NCBI RefSeq assembly: GCF_040718835.1
Contig: NZ_JBFEFG010000264.1
Coordinates: 124,001-188,000, forward strand
Direction of reading: 5' to 3'
Source of the DNA: Bremerella sp. JC817
Lineage (GTDB): Bacteria; Planctomycetota; Planctomycetia; Pirellulales; Pirellulaceae
Length of the DNA stretch: 64,000 nt
Under the pieces are notes generated by a model. The model was not told the DNA's origin and did not search any database. It saw only the letters and a list, made by a program, of their open reading frames with translations. Position numbers and translations under genes: made by a program. Position 1 is the stretch's first letter, and every line of letters begins with the position of its first letter. Positions 9,715 through 18,875 of the stretch are shown in pieces.

Positions 9715-10395
9715 TTAAGCCTCGGTTTCTTCCAGCAGGTAACCACGATTACGGCGTGTTTGAATCACACGCGGACCATGCTTTTCCAGCTTCCGACGTA
9801 GTTCTTTCACGTGCACTTCGATTGTGTTGGAATGCCCGTCGAAGTTGTCTCCCCACACGGAATCGAAGATGCGGGTTCGCGTCAGGATCTTGCCGGGGTT
9901 TTGCAGGAACAAGCATAGCAGCGAGAACTCCTTCGCCGTCAGGTCGAGGGCCGATCCGTCACGCGTTGCCTTCTGCGAGCCAAGATCGGCACGGATGTCA
10001 CGGTACTCGAGCATCAGGCTCGAGTGTTGCTCCGGGCGACGAAGCAGCGCCCGGACACGTGCCAACAGTTCGGCGAACGCGAACGGTTTGACCAGGTAAT
10101 CATCCGCGCCCGCGTCAAGCCCTTCGACCCGCTGGGTGACCGCATCGCGGGCGGTGAGGAACAGCACCGGCGTTGTGCGATTGATCGCACGGAAGCTTCG
10201 CAGTACATCAATCCCATCCAGCCCGGGCAACCACCAGTCTAAGAGAATCAGGTCGTAGGATGTGGTTTGCAGCAAATCCCAGGCGGCTTGTCCATCGGCG
10301 GCACGTTCGACCCAATAGCCTTCTTCCCCTAATCCGCGCAGTAAAAAATCGGCGATGGGGGCTTCGTCTTCCACGATCAGAATGCGGCTACTCAC
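9715..10395 (-). CDS. OmpR-family response regulator
   Basis: A 226-residue DNA-binding response regulator. The receiver domain (1-120) has the acidic pocket (EDE at 9-11), phospho-acceptor Asp53 (LLDWWLPG), Thr (LFLTARD) and Lys (DDYLVKPFA). A winged-helix Trans_reg_C domain follows (about 130-222; DLTAKEFSLLCLF, NTIEVHVKELRRKL). It is the first gene of a two-gene operon with the kinase just downstream. Target genes cannot be read from the sequence. Confidence 0.94.
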   Translation of the reverse strand: MSSRILIVEDEAPIADFLLRGLGEEGYWVERAADGQAAWDLLQTTSYDLILLDWWLPGLDGIDVLRSFRAINRTTPVLFLTARDAVTQRVEGLDAGADDYLVKPFAFAELLARVRALLRRPEQHSSLMLEYRDIRADLGSQKATRDGSALDLTAKEFSLLCLFLQNPGKILTRTRIFDSVWGDNFDGHSNTIEVHVKELRRKLEKHGPRVIQTRRNRGYLLEETEA

Positions 10396-10671
10396 AAATG
10401 GCCTGCGTTAGGGTTGGATCTGTTTGGGTTTGGGGCACGAAGACCACTCTAGAGATTCTAGCAGCCAGTCTGCTGGCAGAAGGATTGAAGATAAATTCGG
10501 CTTCATGTTCGACTGATTTCCGCGGCAATTTCGTGTCGATATTGGACGACGAAGCCTAAAATGAAGTGGAACTTATCTTCGCCTCATCTGTATCTTATCC
10601 AACCAGCGTAGAAAGAAACGGATCAAACCCCATGACCGTTTTATGTCGCTTCGCGCTTCAAGGATTCTGTG

Positions 10672-11247
10672 ATGACACGCACAAACTCACACTCCCTGAC
10701 TTTGGGACCTGAGCACCCCAACGCGGTCCTGACCGGCGAGCCCCACGGTTTGGATCTCATCGGTCGCACTCCTTCCGCTGCCGCGGACTGGAGCAAGCAG
10801 CATTCATTGCAGCACTCGGAAGAAGAGTTGCTGGCAGTCCATGTTGTCTATGGCCAGGCCAACTGGACGGTGGTGCTGTACCGATCGGCGAAAGAACTGA
10901 CCGATCGATGGAATGAACTCGATCGCCGAGAAGCCCATTCAGGCCAGGGAGTCGTGTTTGGACTTTCGACCGAATTCCAGGGCCACTTGCCGGCGCTCAT
11001 TCGCCGCGATTCGTTCGGGCGGCTTCTGTTGCTGAACTATCTGCCGGGATGTCCCGGGACGGTTCGGCGATTCCTGCCAGATGACTTGCCTGCGGAAGAT
11101 TTGGGCTGGAGCGAGATACGTGTTGTCAAAAGCTTCGAGTCGCTTTGCGAGGCCTCCGGCGAGGAGCAGTCGTGGTTGATCTTCTGGCCGTATGACCTGG
11201 TCACCGATCAGATTCGCGACTACGCCACTCCACGCCGAATGATGTAG
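10672..11247 (+). CDS. Protein of unknown function
   Basis: A 191-residue soluble protein. A GTG at 10669 is in frame directly before the ATG at 10672; I prefer the ATG since AAGG lies about six bases upstream. There is no signal peptide. The central part is rich in Trp, Arg and Asp/Glu (DRWNELDRREAH, WSEIRVVKSFESL). I recognise no family. It is convergent with the DUF1501 gene; the stop codons are only a few bases apart, leaving no room for a terminator. Confidence 0.6.
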   Translation: MTRTNSHSLTLGPEHPNAVLTGEPHGLDLIGRTPSAAADWSKQHSLQHSEEELLAVHVVYGQANWTVVLYRSAKELTDRWNELDRREAHSGQGVVFGLSTEFQGHLPALIRRDSFGRLLLLNYLPGCPGTVRRFLPDDLPAEDLGWSEIRVVKSFESLCEASGEEQSWLIFWPYDLVTDQIRDYATPRRMM

Positions 11248-11252
11248 GCCAC

Positions 11253-12680
11253 TTAGCCGAGGCCAAGCACCTTCAGTTCTGCTCGGCCTTCGTTCATGTC
11301 GATCCGTTCCGGACGACCTTTGTGTCGATAGATCATCTTGGTGTGGTCGACACCCAGCACACGCATGATGGTCGCGTGCAGATCGTGGACGTGCAGTGGA
11401 TTCTCGACCGCCTTCAGGCCCAATTCGTCGGTCGACCCAATCGTGCGGCCGCCTGGGATTGCACCACCAGCCATCCACATGGTGAAACCGGTCGGGTTGT
11501 GATCTCGGCCGGTTCCTTTTTCGGACATCGGAGTTCGCCCGAACTCGCCACCCCAGATCACCAGCGTTTCGTCCCACAGGCCGCGACGCTTCAGGTCTTT
11601 CAGCAGGCCAGCGATGGGCTTATCGACTTCTTTGCACAGCCTGCCATGATTACCTTCGATGTTGCTGTGAGCGTCCCAGCCGCTGCCGGCACCGCTGTAA
11701 AGTTGAACGAAGCGAACGCCATTCTCGACCAGCCGACGTGCCAACAGACAGTTGCTGCCGAAGACATTCGTTTCTTTTTGATCCAAGCCATAAAGCTGCT
11801 TGGTCTCTTCGGTCTCGGTCGATAGATCGACGATCTCGGGAGCGGCCGACTGCATCCGAAACGCCAGTTCGTACGCCTTGATGCGGGCTTCGAGTTCCGA
11901 AACGTCGCTCCGCTGCTCGGCGTGGTTGCGGTCGAACTGCCCCAGCAGGTCGAGCTTGGCACGCTGACGTTTGTCGGAGATATGGCTGGGTGGATTCAAG
12001 TTCAGAATCGGATCGGCACCTGACTTGAACTGAACGCCCTGGTAAGCTGCCGGCATGAAACCGCTACCCCAGTTACGGGGGCCATTCACGACTTGTCCCT
12101 TGCCATCGGTTAGAACGACAAAGGCGGGCATGTCCTGGTTTTCCGTTCCCAGCCCATAGGTCGCCCAGGCACCCAGCGATGGCCGGCCACCGATCACGTG
12201 ACCGGTGTTCATCTGACAAACGCCAGAGGAATGATTGATCCCGTCCGAAACGCACGAGCGAATCACGCACAGGTCGTCGGCACAGGTCGCGATCTCGGGG
12301 AACCAGTCCGATACCCACAGCCCACTTTCGCCATGCTGCTTCCACTTACGAGGGCACCGCATCAAAGGAGCGTCGTTCTCGCCCATGGCTAGAATCACCT
12401 TGCCGAAGCTTTCGGGCAGCTTTTGGCCGGCCAGTTCGTTCAGCAGGGGCTTGGGATCGAACAGGTCAATATGGCTCGGGCCACCTTCCATGAACAAGAA
12501 GATGACGTTCTTCACCTTCGACGGGAAGTGCGTTGCCTTGGGGGCACGGGGATCGACCGGAGCCGCCGACGCTTCGCCTCCCATCAACGCTGCCAGAGCC
12601 ATAGCTCCAAATCCCCCGCCAGATTTGGCGAGGAATTCGCGACGCGAAGTGGGGACTTCGATGTGAGGTCGATTGGTCAT
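11253..12680 (-). CDS. DUF1501 family exported protein
   Basis: A 475-residue protein of the DUF1501 family, which shares the alkaline-phosphatase/sulfatase fold. The ATG at 12680 follows AAGGGAG and gives a twin-arginine leader (SRREFLAKSGGGFGAMALAAL), so the protein is probably exported folded by Tat. Family landmarks are FLFMEGGPSHIDLFDPK, VIRSCVSDGINHS, the WGGEFGRTPMSEKGTGRDHN metal-site region and a C-terminal HDLHATIMRVLG segment. It is the last gene of the sigma - FecR - DUF1549 - DUF1501 operon, 53 bases after the cytochrome partner. The biochemical role of the pair is not established; polysaccharide or sulfate-ester handling is suspected from the fold. Confidence 0.9.
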   Translation of the reverse strand: MTNRPHIEVPTSRREFLAKSGGGFGAMALAALMGGEASAAPVDPRAPKATHFPSKVKNVIFLFMEGGPSHIDLFDPKPLLNELAGQKLPESFGKVILAMGENDAPLMRCPRKWKQHGESGLWVSDWFPEIATCADDLCVIRSCVSDGINHSSGVCQMNTGHVIGGRPSLGAWATYGLGTENQDMPAFVVLTDGKGQVVNGPRNWGSGFMPAAYQGVQFKSGADPILNLNPPSHISDKRQRAKLDLLGQFDRNHAEQRSDVSELEARIKAYELAFRMQSAAPEIVDLSTETEETKQLYGLDQKETNVFGSNCLLARRLVENGVRFVQLYSGAGSGWDAHSNIEGNHGRLCKEVDKPIAGLLKDLKRRGLWDETLVIWGGEFGRTPMSEKGTGRDHNPTGFTMWMAGGAIPGGRTIGSTDELGLKAVENPLHVHDLHATIMRVLGVDHTKMIYRHKGRPERIDMNEGRAELKVLGLG

Positions 12681-12733
12681 GATAGGGCTCCCTTCGGAGT
12701 TGGGTGAGGTAGGCAATCAGGGGCGGCGACGAC

Positions 12734-15700
12734 TTAGTCCATGAACTGGAACTCACTCGAGTTCAGTAGCACGTGACAGAAGTCGCTCAAAGCGGTCAGC
12801 TCCGGTGTGAGGCCGTGCCGCTCGTTGCTGGTGTTCAGTTCTAGTTCGTTCTGGTCTCGTTCCATGTCGGCCAACGGGCCGCGAGGATCGGAGCGAACGA
12901 ATCGCCACATACCGACCGTGTCGTCGGTCACCAGGCTGTTCGGATTGTTGATCATGATCTGTGAATCGTCAGAGATCGCTTCTCGAGAAAGTCGAACTTC
13001 GTCGATCAAGCCATCCCAGTTGTGAGAACTCTTCGAGTCCCGGCCACCCACGCAGAAGCGAAGCGACTGGGTCCCGCAATCGCCGACGATCGAAGTCTTC
13101 ACGACGGCCGTTTCGAGTTCCGATTCGTCGTATGACATGTCACGGGCAAAGAAGGTCACGGTTCCCTCGTCGAAGTTCACCGAGGCTGCCACGTAGTAAG
13201 GCTTGTCGGCGGGAATACGAATGTTGGAAGGCACGACTTCGTACTTCACGTTGCCGCCCTTGTCTTTGCCGATCAACTGAATGATCAAGTTGCGGGGACG
13301 ATAGGCTGACTTCTCGCTGGTGATGCCGAAATTCCAGCCTGGCGTCGAGTTCGACCCGTTCCAGTGCGAGGCGATGGTACGAACCGATGCATCTTTAAAG
13401 AGAGTCCGATTGAACACGATCGCTTCGATCGAGAAGTTATGCGATGGCAAAGCGTTCGTGTCAGGCAGGGTCAATGTCTGATGCCCGATGGAATCGTTGA
13501 TGTTGAAGGCGGTGTTCCATCGCTGCATCTGAGGTTCGTCCAGCAGCGCGGTCGAAGGGATGTCGCCCGCGTTGGCCTTGTTCAACTCGCGGTTGTAGGC
13601 GACTTGCTGCTCGATATAGGTCAGTGCCAATTCCACTTCTTCTGGCTGAGCAGGACGTCCGTAGCATTCTTCAATGCTCTCGCGAACGATCGCGGCGAAG
13701 TCGGTGCCATGCTCGCGGTAAAGCCGCTTGGCCATCGCTTCGGAACGCTTCAGCGTCCAGTCACCGTTGATCATCAGCAGCGACTGGGTGGCGGTAGTGG
13801 TCGCATTACGCTGAGCCACACTGGCGAAACCATTGGGCGAGTCAAAGCTTTCGAGCAGGGCATCCGGCGAGTTACGCATCTTCTTGGTGAAGACGGTCCG
13901 AACCGGGCTGTTGCTGGACGAGGCAGGGCCTTCGGTCTTTTCGGAAAGCTCGCCGCTGACCGCCAGCATCGCGTCGCGAATCTGTTCCGCTTCCAGTCGA
14001 CGCGAAGGAAACTTCCATAGTAGCCGATTCTTCGGGTCGACCATCTTGGCCGTTTCCGGCATGTCGACCAGCGAGGTCTGCTGATAGGTTGCCGAAAGCA
14101 GGATGGCCCGATGGATAGGCTTCATCCGCCAGTTATTCTGGATAAACTCGCCGGTGAGCCAGTCGAGCAATTCCGGGTGGGATGGTGGCTCGCCCAGGCG
14201 ACCGAAGTCGCTCGAGTTGCCGGAAAGGCCCACACCAAAGTGATACTGCCAGATGCGATTCACAATCACGCGTGGCGAAAGTGGGTTGTCGTCACGCGAG
14301 AGCCACTTGGCCAACGCCGCACGGCGACCGCTGCTGTGTGAGTTCTCGATCGACGAAGGATCGATTTCGGCGTTATCGGCGTCGAGAATCGTCAGGAAGC
14401 CCGGCTTGATTTCTCGCTTCGTCTTGTCGTCTGGATTGATTGTCGGCGGGATCGTACCGCGAGCATCGACAGCAACATTGGCAACTGGCAAGGCCTTCGG
14501 CTTCTGCCCGAGCACGTCTTGAAGCTTCTTCTTCAGATCTTCCCAGTTTTGTTTCTGGTCCTTCGGAATGTAGTTGGTCAGGCGATCATGCTCGAAGCCG
14601 ACTTGTTCCTCGACGAGGTAGAAGATCTGGTTCTCGTAGGTCGTCCGTTCGTCGGCAGGCTTCCAGTACATTTCCTGGACTTCTTCCGGGAACATCTCGA
14701 CCGCCTTGCGGCGAGCTTTCTCGCGAGGCTTCTCTTCGATCTCGGCAATCTTGCTGATCAGTTCCGCATGCTTCGTTTCCCACTTCGCGAGATCTTCCGC
14801 ATACTTCTTCTGTTCTTCCGCGGTCGCGATTGGCTGATCGTTCTTCCAGACCATCGGTTTGAAGAACGCTTGCAGGCGGTAATAGTCGTCATGCAGGATC
14901 GGATCAAACTTGTGGTTGTGGCAATGGGCACAGGCGATCCCCATCCCCATGAATACGTCCCCCACGGTGTCGGTCAGTTCGTCCAGGATCAGTACCTGTT
15001 GGCCTTCCGCGTCGCGGCTGTTGTATTCGTAGACGCCACCTCGCAGGAAGTATGTCGCGATCATCGCATCCGGATCGTGCGGAGCGATTTCATCGCCGGC
15101 CAGTTGTTCACTCATGAACTGGTTGTAAGGTTTGTCTTCATTCAGACTGCGGATCACGTAGTCGCGATACCGCCACGCCAACGGACGATAGGCATCCTGG
15201 CGATAGCCATCGGAATCGGCGTAACGCACGACATCGAGCCAATGCGTTGCCCAGCGTTGCCCGTAGCGAGGATCCTCCAGCACGCGGTCAACCAGTTCCT
15301 GGTAGGCGGTCGGGCTTTTGTCGGCGACAAACGCTTCCACTTCTTCGGTCGTTGGGGGAACGCCCAGCATGTCGAAGTAAACGCGACGGATCAATTCGCG
15401 GCGGGAAGCAGCAGGGGCGGGGGCGAGCTTCTGGTCTTTCAGCTTGGCCAGCACGAAGTTGTCGATTGGGTTTTCGACATGATCGTCTTTGCCGACCTTA
15501 GGAATCTTCGGATGCGACAGCGGCTGGAAAGCCCACCACGAAAGATCTTCCTTGGTGAACGGTCCGTCTTCTTCACGCTGCTCGCCAGCATGCTCTGGCC
15601 AATACGCTCCGTTCTTCACCCAGGCTTCCAGGATCGCGATGTCTTTGTCGGGCAGTTGCCCGGACGGAGGCATCTCGTAGCTTTCGTACTTCACGGCCGC

Positions 15701-15967
15701 GATCAAGTCGCTTTCCTCAGGCTTGCCTGGGACCACAATTGGACCGGCGCTGCCACCCTTCATGAAATGGTTCTTGCGATCCATCCGAAGGTCCGACTTC
15801 TGCTCTTTCGGGCCATGGCAGCCGAAGCAGTGTTGAGCCAGCAGTGGACGCACTTTCGTCTCGAAGAAGTGCGCGTTCTCTTTCTCGTCGGCATGGAGCG
15901 GCAGGACCAGGATGCTGGTTACCAGCACCATGGCGAGCGACATTGTGAGTCGGAGGGGACGTGGCAT
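12734..15967 (-). CDS. Planctomycete cytochrome protein (DUF1549/DUF1553) with LamG insert
   Basis: A 1077-residue exported protein. After a signal peptide (about 1-26) comes a planctomycete-type cytochrome domain with a haem-binding CFGCH motif (about 47-51), then DUF1549 (about 165-375, ending near the second CAHCH motif) and DUF1553 (about 555-800). Near the C-terminus a concanavalin/LamG-like domain (about 820-1030; IDEVRLSREAIS) interrupts the end of DUF1553, whose last motif (FCHVLLNSSEFQFMD) forms the terminus. This suggests carbohydrate binding. It starts 3 bases after the FecR-like gene and is followed by its DUF1501 partner. Confidence 0.9.
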   Translation of the reverse strand: MPRPLRLTMSLAMVLVTSILVLPLHADEKENAHFFETKVRPLLAQHCFGCHGPKEQKSDLRMDRKNHFMKGGSAGPIVVPGKPEESDLIAAVKYESYEMPPSGQLPDKDIAILEAWVKNGAYWPEHAGEQREEDGPFTKEDLSWWAFQPLSHPKIPKVGKDDHVENPIDNFVLAKLKDQKLAPAPAASRRELIRRVYFDMLGVPPTTEEVEAFVADKSPTAYQELVDRVLEDPRYGQRWATHWLDVVRYADSDGYRQDAYRPLAWRYRDYVIRSLNEDKPYNQFMSEQLAGDEIAPHDPDAMIATYFLRGGVYEYNSRDAEGQQVLILDELTDTVGDVFMGMGIACAHCHNHKFDPILHDDYYRLQAFFKPMVWKNDQPIATAEEQKKYAEDLAKWETKHAELISKIAEIEEKPREKARRKAVEMFPEEVQEMYWKPADERTTYENQIFYLVEEQVGFEHDRLTNYIPKDQKQNWEDLKKKLQDVLGQKPKALPVANVAVDARGTIPPTINPDDKTKREIKPGFLTILDADNAEIDPSSIENSHSSGRRAALAKWLSRDDNPLSPRVIVNRIWQYHFGVGLSGNSSDFGRLGEPPSHPELLDWLTGEFIQNNWRMKPIHRAILLSATYQQTSLVDMPETAKMVDPKNRLLWKFPSRRLEAEQIRDAMLAVSGELSEKTEGPASSSNSPVRTVFTKKMRNSPDALLESFDSPNGFASVAQRNATTTATQSLLMINGDWTLKRSEAMAKRLYREHGTDFAAIVRESIEECYGRPAQPEEVELALTYIEQQVAYNRELNKANAGDIPSTALLDEPQMQRWNTAFNINDSIGHQTLTLPDTNALPSHNFSIEAIVFNRTLFKDASVRTIASHWNGSNSTPGWNFGITSEKSAYRPRNLIIQLIGKDKGGNVKYEVVPSNIRIPADKPYYVAASVNFDEGTVTFFARDMSYDESELETAVVKTSIVGDCGTQSLRFCVGGRDSKSSHNWDGLIDEVRLSREAISDDSQIMINNPNSLVTDDTVGMWRFVRSDPRGPLADMERDQNELELNTSNERHGLTPELTALSDFCHVLLNSSEFQFMD

Positions 15968-15970
15968 GAT

Positions 15971-17692
15971 TTACTCTTCCGTTGAGGTGGGCTCTTGGGT
16001 TGAGGCTGGTGGGGTTACAGGAGGGAATCCACCAATGAAGACAGGATCGATAAGGTTATCGTCGTCCATCGCATCCTGGATGAACAACTCCTGGACTTCG
16101 GCACCTTCCGGGTAGCCGAGGTCGGAAAGATCGATGCCGGTAGCAATCACCTTCGCCGGCACCGCGTGCGCGACACCGTTGTTGTGATGGGCTCGGCAAA
16201 GTTCTTCGATACTGCGGATACGTCGGTCGAAGCCATAGAGGCGGAAGTTGCAAAGTGCGTGGGCACCTCGGTCCGCCAATGAGATATCGTAGTTGGCAAT
16301 CGTGACGGTCTTCAGACCAGTCTCGAAATGCAGCGGCGAAACATGGAAAGGATCGCCTTGTTCTGGGTGATGCACGACCTGAAGGTCGAAGAAGACGATG
16401 TCTGGGCCAGGGCCGTTCACGACGGGTTGCTCGAATCGAATCGCCAGGCCAGGCGTTCGCGCGTCGAGGTCTTCGCTCGTGATGTCCGGATCGGTGGTCA
16501 GTGGAATCGCATTGCCGCCTGGGTTCAGCAGGCCAGTGCAGAGCGAGCGATCGCGATCGAGGTATTCGACTCGCCGACGGGAGTCATCCCCTTGCTTCAT
16601 GTCGATGCTGACCAGCGGCGTGGTCATGTTGTTGGTGTTGGTCCCGACTTTGAAATGAATCAAATCAAACCCAACAAGCTGATCGACATTGTAGGTGAAC
16701 GACTTGCCGCCACGCTGGACGGTGACGCTTTGCAGTTGATTGGGATCGTCGGCATTCTTGGGCGTTGCCTCGAACGAGACGATGCGGTCAGGCAAGGTCG
16801 CGCGATAGGTTTCACCGAAGCGGGCGGCATCGGTCGACGCGATTTCCCCCAAGGCGTTGATGGCACGGGCCTGACCAGCTTCCAGCAGCAAGCCGGTCGA
16901 GGTCGACTTTTCGTCCTGGCCAACCGGGAAGACTTCCGCGGCACCTTCGATCACTTCGACATCGGCTTCACCTGATTCCTTCACATTGATCGAGAAACGG
17001 GTTCCTTTGTCGACGACTTCGGCCTGAGGCGTCAGCACGCGGAAGCCTTCCGCTCCCTCGGGAGCGTAGACCGAGCAGTTACCGACCTTCAGCAAGACCT
17101 GTTCGGCCGATTGGATCGAGAAGACGGCCGGTGCCTGGACGATCATCTCGGCACCGGTGCTGCTACGCATCTGCACGCTCCCTTCGACCAGGGCATAGTC
17201 GTGATCGAGCTGCATCGAGTCGCCAGGAGCGAATGCCTGGGGTTCGTCGAAGAAGCGAGTCCGTGCCAACTGAACGATCTGCATCGCAGGCGTCGGCTGT
17301 GGGGCAGCCGGATCATTCGCGAGGGCAGGGGAAGTCGTTTCTGGCAGCGGATCGATTTTCGCGACGTCGCGATCCTGCATCAGCCACGCGGTCAAAGGAA
17401 TCGCAATTAAGCCAACCAGTGTCAACGCGATCAATGGCCAGGCAATGCTGGCTGGGGATGGGGTGTTGTTCGCGGACAGTGGTGTCGAGCGGGTCGGGAA
17501 TGGTTTGCCAGCTTCTTCTTCGGCTAACTTCGCCAGGCCATATTCCAGGTCGACGAGCAAGAAATATTGCTCTCGAACGGCAGAGCTTTCCAGAAGCAAC
17601 TGTTCGAGTTCGGCATGGTCGGCCGAAGTCAGCGTACCTTGCACACTGTGATGCACCAGTTCGATCAGACGTTGGTTGATGTCGCGATTCAT
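15971..17692 (-). CDS. FecR-like putative anti-sigma/sensor membrane protein
   Basis: A 573-residue protein. The ATG at 17692 overlaps the sigma-factor stop (ATGA), the usual arrangement for an ECF sigma/regulator pair. The first 80 residues are cytoplasmic and helical (anti-sigma-like), followed by a membrane segment (about 82-107) and a FecR domain (about 150-265; IEGAAEVFP near its end). The large C-terminal part (about 290-540) is shared in outline with the FecR protein at the right window edge (both have LPDRIVSxxA/G). It probably senses a signal outside the membrane and controls the upstream sigma factor; that role is inferred from arrangement, not from homology to a characterised protein. 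Confidence 0.82.
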   Translation of the reverse strand: MNRDINQRLIELVHHSVQGTLTSADHAELEQLLLESSAVREQYFLLVDLEYGLAKLAEEEAGKPFPTRSTPLSANNTPSPASIAWPLIALTLVGLIAIPLTAWLMQDRDVAKIDPLPETTSPALANDPAAPQPTPAMQIVQLARTRFFDEPQAFAPGDSMQLDHDYALVEGSVQMRSSTGAEMIVQAPAVFSIQSAEQVLLKVGNCSVYAPEGAEGFRVLTPQAEVVDKGTRFSINVKESGEADVEVIEGAAEVFPVGQDEKSTSTGLLLEAGQARAINALGEIASTDAARFGETYRATLPDRIVSFEATPKNADDPNQLQSVTVQRGGKSFTYNVDQLVGFDLIHFKVGTNTNNMTTPLVSIDMKQGDDSRRRVEYLDRDRSLCTGLLNPGGNAIPLTTDPDITSEDLDARTPGLAIRFEQPVVNGPGPDIVFFDLQVVHHPEQGDPFHVSPLHFETGLKTVTIANYDISLADRGAHALCNFRLYGFDRRIRSIEELCRAHHNNGVAHAVPAKVIATGIDLSDLGYPEGAEVQELFIQDAMDDDNLIDPVFIGGFPPVTPPASTQEPTSTEE

Positions 17693-18258
17693 GCGTCCTC
17701 TCCTGTGGCGGCGAGTCGCATCTGGACACATTGGGCCAGCTTGCGGCGAATGGTTGCCAACTGATTGTAAAGGGTCTGGGCCGAACGACCTGAGGCGGCG
17801 GCCAACTCGGCGGTGGTCATCGCACCGCTATAGGCTTTCCAGACTAACTGCTGTTGATGCTCGGTCAGCTTCTTCACGCATTGTCGCAGCGCAGCCAGGT
17901 GATCGGCACCTTTGGAAAGATCTTCTTGCCGCTTTTCCGCCAACAAATCGAGTAACGATTCGCTGAACTGAAGCCGGTCGCGTTGGGTAGTGCGAAGGAA
18001 GTTTTTCACTTCGTAAAATGCCACCCCGCAGGCCCACGATAAGAAATCTCGTTGTTGATCGAATGTATCGAACTTCTTCCACAGCAAAATGCTGCACCGC
18101 TGAAACACATCGTCCGCATCGGCATGGTGGGGCAGCAGCGAATAAATGTACGCGTGCAGCCGATCGCAGTCCGCCGAGAAATAGGCGAGGAAGTCCGCAT
18201 ATCGCTCGTCTTGAGCGACATCTTCCAGAGGAGTGCGTTCTGATGGTTCGTGCGGCAT
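17689..18258 (-). CDS. ECF RNA polymerase sigma factor (planctomycete type)
   Basis: A 189-residue sigma-70 family factor. Region 2 is seen as DADDVFQRCSILLWKKF (about 48-64) with the FLSWACGVAFYEV core; region 4 is the helix-turn-helix MTTAELAAASGRSAQTLYN (about 145-163). No C-terminal extension. It heads a four-gene operon with the FecR-like protein (4-base overlap), the DUF1549/DUF1553 cytochrome and the DUF1501 protein, so it probably governs this surface complex. The sigma factor at 62493-63020 is a paralogue in the same arrangement. Confidence 0.92.
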   Translation of the reverse strand: MPHEPSERTPLEDVAQDERYADFLAYFSADCDRLHAYIYSLLPHHADADDVFQRCSILLWKKFDTFDQQRDFLSWACGVAFYEVKNFLRTTQRDRLQFSESLLDLLAEKRQEDLSKGADHLAALRQCVKKLTEHQQQLVWKAYSGAMTTAELAAASGRSAQTLYNQLATIRRKLAQCVQMRLAATGEDA

Positions 18259-18378
18259 GTTTGGGCGGGGAATCGTGGGAAGGAAAAGGCCGGCAAAGCG
18301 GAAGTCTTCACCGGCTCTCTACTTAAGATCGTACGCTGGGACCTCAGTTTACTACGGGATTCTCCTCGAAAATGTGGG

Positions 18379-18418
18379 AAAAAGGGGGCAGCCTAGCGCC
18401 TTGCCGTCAGGCTGCCCC
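18379..18418 (-). terminator. Terminator for the lipoprotein gene at 18429-18845
   Basis: A perfect 10-bp stem (GGGGCAGCCT at 18385-18394, AGGCTGCCCC at 18409-18418). On the minus strand it is followed by CTTTTTCCC. It closes the DUF1559-lipoprotein transcript. Confidence 0.82.
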
Positions 18419-18428
18419 GCGAAGGCCG

Positions 18429-18845
18429 TTATCGGGCCTCCAACCGAATTACGAAGTCGTTCTCCCCCGGGCCCACGTTGAACTTGAGTCCGGACGTTTC
18501 GTAATTGCGGTATTTCGTAGGAAATGACTTGGTCTTCATGGGACGCTGGCCATCTCCGATCGCAGGCAAGAATAAGAGGGCTTCATGCTCGCCAAGAATG
18601 GCGCCGTCCCCCTCTTCGAAGGTTGTCAATTGAAAGCTTCCGTCCGACTGGATCTGGCCAAAGGCTTTCACCTCTTCGCCTTTGTCCGAGACGGTGCGGA
18701 ACTTAATGACGCCAGTGTCGGCGGGGGAGCCATCGGAAAGCAATACTTTGCCGGTAACAGGCTGGATTTCACTGCTACTCCCGCAGCCAAGCGTCAGGAT
18801 GCCAGCGGAGAGCAGTAGCAATTTGAAAAGTGTGGGGTTTCGCAT
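18429..18845 (-). CDS. Small lipoprotein with transthyretin-like/carboxypeptidase-regulatory fold
   Basis: A 138-residue protein with a lipoprotein signal peptide (lipobox LTLGC, Cys21) followed by about 115 residues of beta strands. The opening strand pattern (VTGKVLLSDGSPADTGVIKF) is typical of the carboxypeptidase regulatory/transthyretin-like small planctomycete lipoproteins. It lies 30 bases after the DUF1559 gene and is probably co-transcribed with it. A second such pair occurs at 40726-42090. Function unknown; a role at the envelope with the pilin-like protein is inferred from the repeated pairing. Confidence 0.78.
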   Translation of the reverse strand: MRNPTLFKLLLLSAGILTLGCGSSSEIQPVTGKVLLSDGSPADTGVIKFRTVSDKGEEVKAFGQIQSDGSFQLTTFEEGDGAILGEHEALLFLPAIGDGQRPMKTKSFPTKYRNYETSGLKFNVGPGENDFVIRLEAR

Positions 18846-18875
18846 CGCTGAGAACTCTTACGTGGAATGTGAGAA

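Noticed and set aside
14519..15985. 488-codon open frame opposite the DUF1549/DUF1553 gene
   Set aside because: Composition is an antisense image of the real gene, with no ribosome site or family match.
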